A DNA stretch of 64,000 bases, from assembly GCA_964057225.1 (NCBI GenBank), contig OZ059896.1, positions 9,424,001 to 9,488,000 of the forward strand, read 5' to 3'. A program made the position numbers and the translations under genes. The DNA comes from Auanema rhodensis. Its lineage: Eukaryota > Nematoda > Chromadorea > Rhabditida > Rhabditidae. The stretch's first letter is position 1. Every line of letters starts with the position of its first letter. The notes below the pieces were generated by a model that was not told the origin of the DNA, did not search any database, and was given only the letters and a program-made list of their open reading frames with translations. This document shows positions 39,303 through 48,958 of the stretch, in pieces.

Positions 39303-39375
39303 GGTCTTGTGGTGTAGTGGTTATCACGTCTGCTTTACACGCAGAAGGTCGCCGGTTCGAACCCGGCCAAGACCT
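39303..39375 (+). tRNA. tRNA-Val (UAC) with CAC-type T stem, third
   Basis: T34 with C50, in a unit whose leader (TTAGCCAGTTTATC) otherwise precedes CAC copies. This supports conversion of the anticodon region inside a CAC-type unit. Confidence 0.9.
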
Positions 39376-42300
39376 GTTCTTTTGAAGGATTTTAGTCCAA
39401 AATCATTAGAGTACCGTGTCACTGTATGTTTTATCGATAAACTACATTTTTCCTATTGACCACTAGTTTGTTGGAGCCCAATTGATCTGGCGCCATGTAT
39501 GCTAGCACATCATAAGGTCTTGTGGTGTAGTGGTTATCACGTCTGCTTCACACGCAGAAGGTCGCCGGTTCGAACCCGGCCAAGACCTGTTCTTTTGAAG
39601 GATTTTAATCCAAAATCATTAGAGTACCGTGTCACTGTATGTTTTATCGATAAACTACACTTTTCCTATTGACCACTAGATTGCTGGAGCCCAATTGATC
39701 TGGCGCCATGTATGCTAGCACATCATAAGGTCTTGTGGTGTAGTGGTTATCACGTCTGCTTTACACGCAGAAGGTCGTCGGTTCGAACCCGGCCAAGACC
39801 TGTTCTTTTGAAGGATTTTAGTCCAAAATCATTAGAGTACCGTGTCACTGTATGTTTTATCGATAAACTACACTTTTCCTATTGACCACTAGTTTGTTGG
39901 AGCCCAATTGATCTGGCGCCATGTATGCTAGCACATCATAAGGTCTTGTGGTGTAGTGGTTATCACGTCTTCTTTACACGCAGAAGGTCGTCGGTTCGAA
40001 CCCGGCCAAGACCTGTTCTTTTGAAGGATTTTAGTCCAAAATCATTAGAGTACCGTGTCACTGTATGTTTTATCGATAAACTACACTTTTTCTATTGACC
40101 ACTAGTTTGTTGGATCCCAATTGATCTGGCGCCATGTTTGCCAGTTTATCATAAGGTCTTGTGGTGTAGTGGTTATCACGTCTGCTTCACACGCAGAAGG
40201 TCGCCGGTTCGAACCCGGCCAAGACCTGTTCTTTTGAAGGATTTTAATCCAAAATCATTACAGTACCGTGTCACTGTATGTTTTATCGATAAACTACACT
40301 TTTCCTATTGACCACTAGATTGTTGGAGCCCAATTGATCTGGCGCCATGTATGCTAGCACATCATAAGGTCTTGTGGTGTAGTGGTTATCACGTCTGCTT
40401 CACACGCAGAAGGTCGCCGGTTCGAACCCGGCCAAGACCTGTTCTTTTGAAGGATTTTAGTCCAAAATCATTAGAGTACCGTGTCACTGTATGTTTTATC
40501 GATAAACTACACTTTTTCTATTGACCACTAGTTTGTTGGATCCCAATTGATCTGGCGCCATGTTAGCCAGTTTATCATAAGGTCTTGTGGTGTAGTGGTT
40601 ATCACGTCTGCTTCACACGCAGAAGGTCGCCGGTTCGAACCCGGCCAAGACCTGTTCTTTTGAAGGATTTTAGTCCAAAATCATTAGAGTACCGTGTCAC
40701 TGTATGTTTTATCGATAAACTACATTTTTCCTATTGACCACTAGTTTGCTGGAGCCCAATTGATCTGGCGCCATGTATGCTAGCACATCATAAGGTCTTG
40801 TGGTGTAGTGGTTATCACGTCTGCTTCACACGCAGAAGGTCGCCGGTTCGAACCCGGCCAAGACCTGTTCTTTTGAAGGATTTTAATCCAAAATCATTAG
40901 AGTACCGTGTCACTGTATGTTTTATCGATAAACTACACTTTTCCTATTGACCACTAGTTTGTTGGATCCCAATTGATCTGGCGCCATGTATGCTAGCACA
41001 TCATAAGGTCTTGTGGTGTAGTGGTTATCACGTCTGCTTTACACGCAGAAGGTCGTCGGTTCGAACCCGGCCAAGACCTGTTCTTTTGAAGGATTTTAGT
41101 CCAAAATCATTAGAGTACCGTGTCACTGTATGTTTTATCGATAAACTACACTTTTCCTATTGAGCACTAGTTTGTTGGAGCCCAATTGATCTGGCGCCAT
41201 GTATGCTAGCACATCATAAGGTCTTGTGGTGTAGTGGTTATCACGTCTGCTTTACACGCAGAAGGTCGTCGGTTCGAACCCGGCCAAGACCTGTTCTTTT
41301 GAAGGATTTTAGTCCAAAATCATTAGAGTACCGTGTCACTGTATGTTTTATCGATAAACTACATTTTTCCTATTGACCACTAGTTTGTTGGAGCCCAATT
41401 GATCTGGCGCCATGTATGCTAGCACATCATAAGGTCTTGTGGTGTAGTGGTTATCACGTCTGCTTCACACGCAGAAGGTCGCCGGTTCGAACCCGGCCAA
41501 GACCTGTTCTTTTGAAGGATTTTAATCCAAAATCATTAGAGTACCGTGTCACTGTATGTTTTATCGATAAACTACACTTTTCCTATTGACCACTAGATTG
41601 TTGGATCCCAATTGATCTGGCGCCATGTATGCTAGCACGTCATAAGGTCTTGTGGTGTAGTGGTTATCACGTCTGCTTTACACGCAGAAGGTCGTCGGTT
41701 CGAACCCGGCCAAGACCTGTTCTTTTGAAGGATTTTAGTCCAAAATCATTAGAGTACCGTGTCACTGTATGTTTTATCGATAAACTACACTTTTCCTATT
41801 GAGCACTAGTTTGTTGGAGCCCAATTGATCTGGCGCCATGTATGCTAGCACATCATAAGGTCTTGTGGTGTAGTGGTTATCACGTCTGCTTTACACGCAG
41901 AAGGTCGTCGGTTCGAACCCGGCCAAGACCTGTTCTTTTGAAGGATTTTAGTCCAAAATCATTAGAGTACCGTGTCACTGTATGTTTTATCGATAAACTA
42001 CATTTTTCCTATTGACCACTAGTTTGTTGGAGCCCAATTGATCTGGCGCCATGTATGCTAGCACATCATAAGGTCTTGTGGTGTAGTGGTTATCACGTCT
42101 GCTTCACACGCAGAAGGTCGCCGGTTCGAACCCGGCCAAGACCTGTTCTTTTGAAGGATTTTAATCCAAAATCATTAGAGTACCGTGTCACTGTATGTTT
42201 TATCGATAAACTACACTTTTCCTATTGACCACTAGATTGTTGGATCCCAATTGATCTGGCGCCATGTATGCTAGCACATCACAAGGTCTTGTGGTGTAGT

Positions 42301-43136
42301 GGTTATCACGTCTGCTTTACACGCAGAAGGTCGTCGGTTCGAACCCGGCCAAGACCTGTTCTTTTGAAGGATTTTAGTCCAAAATCATTAGAGTACCGTG
42401 TCACTGTATGTTTTATCGATAAACTACACTTTTCCTATTCAGCACTAGTTTGTTGGAGCCCAATTGATCTGGCGCCATGTATGCTAGCACATCATAAGGT
42501 CTTGTGGTGTAGTGGTTATCACGTCTGCTTTACACGCAGAAGGTCGTCGGTTCGAACCCGGCCAAGACCTGTTCTTTTGAAGGATTTTAGTCCAAAATCA
42601 TTAGAGTACCGTGTCACTGTATGTTTTATCGATAAACTACACTTTTCCTATTGACCACTAGATTGTTGGAGCCCAATTGATCTGGCGCCATGTATGCTAG
42701 CACATCATAAGGTCTTGTGGTGTAGTGGTTATCACGTCTGCTTTACACGCAGAAGGTCGTCGGTTCGAACCCGGCCAAGACCTGTTCTTTTGAAGGATTT
42801 TAGTCCAAAATCATTAGAGTACCGTGTCACTGTATGTTTTATCGATAAACTACATTTTTCCTATTGACCACTAGTTTGTTGGAGCCCAATTGATCTGGCG
42901 CCATGTATGCTAGCACATCGTAAGGTCTTGTGGTGTAGTGGTTATCACGTCTGCTTCACACGCAGAAGGTCGCCGGTTCGAACCCGGCCAAGACCTGTTC
43001 TTTTGAAGGATTTTAATCCAAAATCATTAGAGTACCGTGTCACTGTATGTTTTATCGATAAACTACACTTTTCCTATTGACCACTAGATTGTTGGAGCCC
43101 AATTGATCTGGCGCCATGTATGCTAGCACATCATAA

Positions 43137-43209
43137 GGTCTTGTGGTGTAATGGTTATCACGTCTGCTTCACACGCAGAAGGTCGCCGGTTCGAACCCGG
43201 CCAAGACCT
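43137..43209 (+). tRNA. tRNA-Val (CAC) with G15A
   Basis: GTAATGG replaces GTAGTGG: purine 15 of the D loop (partner of base 48 in the Levitt pair) is A, inside the A box. Possibly tolerated. Confidence 0.85.
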
Positions 43210-45266
43210 GTTCTTTTGAAGGATTTTAATCCAAAATCATTAGAGTACCGTGTCACTGTATGTTTTATCGATAAACTACACTTTTCCTATTGACCACTAG
43301 TTTGTTGGATCCCAATTGATCTGGCGCCATGTATGCTAGCACATCATAAGGTCTTGTGGTGTAGTGGTTATCACGTTTGCTTTACACGCAGAAGGTCGTC
43401 GGTTCGAACCCGGCCAAGACCTGTTCTTTTGAAGGATTTTAGTCCAAAATCATTAGAGTACCGTGTCACTGTATGTTTTATCGATAAACTACACTTTTCC
43501 TATTGAGCACTAGTTTGTTGGAGCCCAATTGATCTGGCGCCATGTATGCTAGCACATCATAAGGTCTTGTGGTGTAGTGGTTATCACGTCTGCTTTACAC
43601 GCAGAAGGTCGTCGGTTCGAACCCGGCCAAGACCTGTTCTTTTGAAGGATTTTAGTCCAAAATCATTAGAGTACCGTGTCACTGTATGTTTTATCGATAA
43701 ACTACACTTTTTCTATTGACCACTAGTTTGTTGGATCCCAATTGATCTGGCGCCATGTTTGCCAGTTTATCATAAGGTCTTGTGGTGTAGTGGTTATCAC
43801 GTCTGCTTCACACGCAGAAGGTCGCCGGTTCGAACCCGGCCAAGATCTGTTCTTTTGAAGGATTTTAATCCAAAATCATTACAGTACCGTGTCACTGTAT
43901 GTTTTATCGATAAACTACACTTTTCCTATTGACCACTAGATTGTTGGAGCCCAATTGATCTGGCGCCATGTATGCTAGCACATCATAAGGTCTTGTGGTG
44001 TAGTGGTTATCACGTCTGCTTTACACGCAGAAGGTCGTCGGTTCGAACCCGGCCAAGACCTGTTCTTTTGAAGGATTTTAGTCCAAAATCATTAGAGTAC
44101 CGTGTCACTGTATGTTTTATCGATAAACTACATTTTTCCTATTGACCACTAGTTTGTTGGAGCCCAATTGATCTGGCGCCATGTATGCTAGCACATCATA
44201 AGGTCTTGTGGTGTAGTGGTTATCACGTCTGCTTCACACGCAGAAGGTCGCCGGTTCGAACCCGGCCAAGACCTGTTCTTTTGAAGGATTTTAATCCAAA
44301 ATCATTAGAGTACCGTGTCACTGTATGTTTTATCGATAAACTACACTTTTCCTATTGACCACTAGATTGTTGGATCCCAATTGATCTGGCGCCATGTATG
44401 CTAGCACATCATAAGGTCTTGTGGTGTAGTGGTTATCACGTCTGCTTTACACGCAGAAGGTCGTCGGTTCGAACCCGGCCAAGACCTGTTCTTTTGAAGG
44501 ATTTTAGTCCAAAATCATTAGAGTACCGTGTCACTGTATGTTTTATCGATAAACTACACTTTTCCTATTGAGCACTAGTTTGTTGGAGCCCAATTGATCT
44601 GGCGCCATGTATGCTAGCACATCATAAGGTCTTGTGGTGTAGTGGTTATCACGTCTGCTTTACACGCAGAAGGTCGTCGGTTCGAACCCGGCCAAGACCT
44701 GTTCTTTTGAAGGATTTTAATCCAAAATCATTAGAGTACCGTGTCACTGTATGTTTTATCGATAAACTACACTTTTCCTATTGACCACTAGATTGTTGGA
44801 TCCCAATTGATCTGGCGCCATGTATGCTAGCACATCATAAGGTCTTGTGGTGTAGTGGTTATCACGTCTGCTTTACACGCAGAAGGTCGTCGGTTCGAAC
44901 CCGGCCAAGACCTGTTCTTTTGAAGGATTTTAATCCAAAATCATTAGAGTACCGTGTCACTGTATGTTTTATCGATAAACTACACTTTTCCTATTGACCA
45001 CTAGATTGTTGGATCCCAATTGATCTGGCGCCATGTATGCTAGCACATCACAAGGTCTTGTGGTGTAGTGGTTATCACGTCTGCTTTACACGCAGAAGGT
45101 CGTCGGTTCGAACCCGGCCAAGACCTGTTCTTTTGAAGGATTTTAGTCCAAAATCATTAGAGTACCGTGTCACTGTATGTTTTATCGATAAACTACACTT
45201 TTCCTATTGAGCACTAGTTTGTTGGAGCCCAATTGATCTGGCGCCATGTATGCTAGCACATCATAA

Positions 45267-45339
45267 GGTCTTGTGGTGTAGTGGTTATCACGTCTGCTTT
45301 ACACGCAGAAGGTCGTCGATTCGAACCCGGCCAAGACCT
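45267..45339 (+). tRNA. tRNA-Val (UAC) with G53A
   Basis: G53-C61, the pair closing the T loop, becomes A-C, and the second B-box base changes. Of the point variants here this is among the most likely to damage both TFIIIC binding and folding. Confidence 0.86.
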
Positions 45340-48300
45340 GTTCTTTTGAAGGATTTTAGTCCAAAATCATTAGAGTACCGTGTCACTGTATGTTTTATCG
45401 ATAAACTACACTTTTCCTATTGACCACTAGATTGTTGGAGCCCAATTGATCTGGCGCCATGTATGCTAGCACATCATAAGGTCTTGTGGTGTAGTGGTTA
45501 TCACGTCTGCTTTACACGCAGAAGGTCGTCGGTTCGAACCCGGCCAAGACCTGTTCTTTTGAAGGATTTTAGTCCAAAATCATTAGAGTACCGTGTCACT
45601 GTATGTTTTATCGATAAACTACATTTTTCCTATTGACCACTAGTTTGTTGGAGCCCAATTGATCTGGCGCCATGTATGCTAGCACATCATAAGGTCTTGT
45701 GGTGTAGTGGTTATCACGTCTGCTTCACACGCAGAAGGTCGCCGGTTCGAACCCGGCCAAGACCTGTTCTTTTGAAGGATTTTAATCCAAAATCATTACA
45801 GTACCGTGTCACTGTATGTTTTATCGATAAACTACACTTTTCCTATTGACCACTAGATTGTTGGAGCCCAATTGATCTGGCGCCATGTATGCTAGCACAT
45901 CATAAGGTCTTGTGGTGTAGTGGTTATCACGTCTGCTTTACACGCAGAAGGTCGTCGGTTCGAACCCGGCCAAGACCTGTTCTTTTGAAGGATTTTAGTC
46001 CAAAATCATTAGAGTACCGTGTCACTGTATGTATTATCGATAAACTACACTTTTCCTATTGAGCACTAGTTTGTTGGAGCCCAATTGATCTGGCGCCATG
46101 TATGCTAGCACATCATAAGGTCTTGTGGTGTAGTGGTTATCACGTCTGCTTTACACGCAGAAGGTCGTCGGTTCGAACCCGGCCAAGACCTGTTCTTTTG
46201 AAGGATTTTAGTCCAAAATCATTAGAGTACCGTGTCACTGTATGTTTTATCGATAAACTACACTTTTTCTATTGACCACTAGTTTGTTGGATCCCAATTG
46301 ATCTAGCGCCATGTTTGCCAGTTTATCATAAGGTCTTGTGGTGTAGTGGTTATCACGTCTGCTTCACACGCAGAAGGTCGCCGGTTCGAACCCGGCCAAG
46401 ACCTGTTCTTTTGAAGGATTTTAGTCCAAAATCATTAGAGTACCGTGTCACTGTATGTTTTATCGATAAACTACATTTTTCCTATTGACCACTAGTTTGT
46501 TGGAGCCCAATTGATCTGGCGCCATGTATGCTAGCACATCATAAGGTCTTGTGGTGTAGTGGTTATCACGTCTGCTTCACACGCAGAAGGTCGCCGGTTC
46601 GAACCCGGCCAAGACCTGTTCTTTTGAAGGATTTTAATCCAAAATCATTAGAGTACCGTGTCACTGTATGTTTTATCGATAAACTACACTTTTCCTATTG
46701 ACCACTAGTTTGTTGGATCCCAATTGATCTGGCGCCATGTATGCTAGCACATCATAAGGTCTTGTGGTGTAGTGGTTATCACGTCTGCTTTACACGCAGA
46801 AGGTCGTCGGTTCGAACCCGGCCAAGACCTGTTCTTTTGAAGGATTTTAGTCCAAAATCATTAGAGTACCGTGTCACTGTATGTTTTATCGATAAACTAC
46901 ACTTTTCCTATTGAGCACTAGTTTGTTGGAGCCCAATTGATCTGGCGCCATGTATGCTAGCACATCATAAGGTCTTGTGGTGTAGTGGTTATCACGTCTG
47001 CTTTACACGCAGAAGGTCGTCGGTTCGAACCCGGCCAAGACCTGTTCTTTTGAAGGATTTTAGTCCAAAATCATTAGAGTACCGTGTCACTGTATGTTTT
47101 ATCGATAAACTACACTTTTTCTATTGACCACTAGTTTGTTGGATCCCAATTGATCTGGCGCCATGTTTGCCAGTTTATCATAAGGTCTTGTGGTGTAGTG
47201 GTTATCACGTCTGCTTCACACGCAGAAGGTCGCCGGTTCGAACCCGGCCAAGACCTGTTCTTTTGAAGGATTTTAATCCAAAATCATTAGAGTACCGTGT
47301 CACTGTATGTTTTATCGATAAACTACACTTTTCCTATTGACCACTAGATTGTTGGAGCCCAATTGATCTGGCGCCATGTATGCTAGCACATCATAAGGTC
47401 TTGTGGTGTAGTGGTTATCACGTCTGCTTTACACGCAGAAGGTCGTCGGTTCGAACCCGGCCAAGACCTGTTCTTTTGAAGGATTTTAGTCCAAAATCAT
47501 TAGAGTACCGTGTCACTGTATGTTTTATCGATAAACTACATTTTTCCTATTGACCACTAGTTTGTTGGAGCCCAATTGATCTGGCGCCATGTATGCTAGC
47601 ACATCATAAGGTCTTGTGGTGTAGTGGTTATCACGTCTGCTTCACACGCAGAAGGTCGCCGGTTCGAACCCGGCCAAGACCTGTTCTTTTGAAGGATTTT
47701 AATCCAAAATCATTAGAGTACCGTGTCACTGTATGTTTTATCGATAAACTACACTTTTCCTATTGACCACTAGATTGTTGGAGCCCAATTGATCTGGCGC
47801 CATGTATGCTAGCACATCATAAGGTCTTGTGGTGTAGTGGTTATCACGTCTGCTTTACACGCAGAAGGTCGTCGGTTCGAACCCGGCCAAGACCTGTTCT
47901 TTTGAAGGATTTTAGTCCAAAATCATTAGAGTACCGTGTCACTGTATGTTTTATCGATAAACTACACTTTTCCTATTGACCACTAGATTGTTGGAGCCCA
48001 ATTGATCTGGCGCCATGTATGCCAGTTTATCATAAGGTCTTGTGGTGTAGTGGTTATCACGTCTGCTTCACACGCAGAAGGTCGCCGGTTCGAACCCGGC
48101 CAAGACCTGTTCTTTTGAAGGATTTTAGTCCAAAATCATTAGAGTACCGTGTCACTGTATGTTTTATCGATAAACTACATTTTTCCTATTGACCACTAGT
48201 TTGTTGGAGCCCAATTGATCTGGCGCCATGTATGCTAGCACATCATAAGGTCTTGTGGTGTAGTGGTTATCACGTCTGCTTTACACGCAGAAGGTCGTCG

Positions 48301-48674
48301 GTTCGAACCCGGCCAAGACCTGTTCTTTTGAAGGATTTTAGTCCAAAATCATTAGAGTACCGTGTCACTGTATGTTTTATCGATAAACTACACTTTTCCT
48401 ATTGAGCACTAGTTTGTTGGAGCCCAATTGATCTGGCGCCATGTATGCTAGCACATCATAAGGTCTTGTGGTGTAGTGGTTATCACGTCTGCTTTACACG
48501 CAGAAGGTCGTCGGTTCGAACCCGGCCAAGACCTGTTCTTTTGAAGGATTTTAATCCAAAATCATTAGAGTACCGTGTCACTGTATGTTTTATCGATAAA
48601 CTACACTTTTTCTATTGACCACTAGTTTGTTGGATCCCAATTGATCTGGCGCCATGTTTGCCAGTTTATCATAA

Positions 48675-48747
48675 GGTCTTGTGGTGTAGTGGTTATCACG
48701 TCTGCTTCACACGCAGAAGGTCGCCGGTTCGAACCCGGCCAAGACCT
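48675..48747 (+). tRNA. tRNA-Val (CAC), last intact copy
   Basis: Identical to the CAC reference in its tRNA body. Its trailer is TGTTTTTTTAAAG, still a strong T-run terminator, after which homology to the unit decays. Confidence 0.95.
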
Positions 48748-48868
48748 GTTTTTTTAAAGAATTTTCATTTAAAAACCAGGGGGTACAATAGTACAGTAAG
48801 TTTTTGTTCAAACCCGGATAAGACCTGTCTTTTTAAAATAATTCAATCCAAAAAATCGTGAAAGATAC
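48748..48868 (+). pseudogene. Decayed, internally deleted terminal array unit with tRNA 3' remnant
   Basis: The first part (to about 48805) aligns with the normal trailer/flank TTTTGAAGGATTTTAGTCC... up to ATGTTTT with many substitutions. It then jumps straight to a damaged T arm and acceptor (GTTCAAACCCGGATAAGACC at 48806-48825), followed by another degraded trailer. The T arm is 82 bp from the previous one instead of 213, so about 131 bp, including the 5' two thirds of a tRNA, is deleted. Old edge units like this escape homogenisation. Confidence 0.85.
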
Positions 48869-48958
48869 TATAGCAATAGATTTTGATAACCTACTCCGTT
48901 TTAGTATTCTAGTTATTATTTTGTTATTTATTGTTTCGGGAGGAAAAAGTAGTCGTAC
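48869..48958. other. AT-rich spacer between array edge and last visible TRPM exon
   Basis: No array similarity and no recognisable exon on either strand. On the minus strand it begins with a splice donor GTACGA and contains TAA (48924-48926) and AATAAA (48927-48932) in the TRPM direction. Confidence 0.7.
48924..48932 (-). promoter_or_regulatory. In-frame stop plus AATAAA after the last TRPM exon
   Basis: If the donor at 48958 is not used, the TRPM frame continues 11 codons to TAA at 48924-48926, immediately after and abutting AATAAA at 48927-48932. This could produce and polyadenylate a shortened mRNA lacking S6. AATAAA is common by chance in AT-rich DNA. Confidence 0.4.

Larger units (their letters stand above)
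35682..40866 (+). tRNA. tRNA-Val copies k167-k191 (25 genes)
   Basis: Starts run from 35682 to 40794. CAC copies: 35682, 35895, 36321, 36747, 37386, 38025, 38238, 38451, 38664, 39090, 39516, 40155, 40368, 40581 and 40794, the densest CAC stretch. Copies 37386-38664 and 39516-40794 match at 2,130-bp (10-unit) spacing, including G30T at 37812 and 39942 and the TTAGCCAGTTT leader. Four copies break the usual link between base 34 and base 50: 37173, 38877, 39090 and 39303. Confidence 0.95.
1..48747 (+). repeat. Tandem array of 213-bp units, each with one tRNA-Val gene
   Basis: Head-to-tail array with a strict 213-bp period. Reading every copy puts the first tRNA base at 111+213k for k=0 to 228 (last at 48675), so 229 units show no net length change. 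A unit is a 72-nt tRNA body plus U73, a short trailer with a T4 stop, then about 130 bp of flank with recurring landmarks: GTACCGTG, TTATCGATAA, CACTAGT, CCAATTGATCTGGCGCCATG and GCTAGCACATCATAA just before the tRNA. Flanks vary by substitution in recognisable families (for example GAGCACTAG, GATTGTTGG, TTTGCCAGTTTATC, ATTTATGC). The left window edge cuts through a unit, so the array extends upstream. A few units repeat as higher-order blocks. Homogeneity implies concerted evolution by unequal exchange or conversion; this is inference. Flanks show no protein coding. Confidence 0.98.
41007..48747 (+). tRNA. tRNA-Val copies k192-k228 (37 genes), right end of the array
   Basis: Starts run from 41007 to 48675. 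CAC copies: 41433, 42072, 42924, 43137, 43776, 44202, 45693, 46332, 46545, 47184, 47610, 48036 and 48675. Variants: G15A at 43137, C28T (U-G wobble) at 43350, C71T (G-U wobble) at 43776, G53A at 45267. A leader CATCACAAGG precedes 42285 and 45054. The last gene (48675) is intact; decay starts only in its trailer. Confidence 0.95.

Noticed and set aside
42268-42654. 128-codon open frame in the tRNA array
   Set aside because: It is two array units read in one frame. 213 is divisible by 3, so a unit without stops repeats its peptide; the frame exists only where substitutions remove stops, and it overlaps tRNA genes.
1-48747. CRISPR array
   Set aside because: Repeat and spacer are equally conserved, the unit contains a full tRNA with Pol III signals, and the surroundings are intron-containing animal genes.
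1-48747. tRNA-derived SINE cluster or simple satellite
   Set aside because: There is no A-rich tail, no target-site duplication and no dispersed insertion; copies are strictly tandem and keep full tRNA folding and terminators. A satellite-like amplification mechanism is still likely.
48658-48861. 67-codon open frame at the array edge
   Set aside because: It reads through the last tRNA and the decayed terminal unit; no protein evidence.
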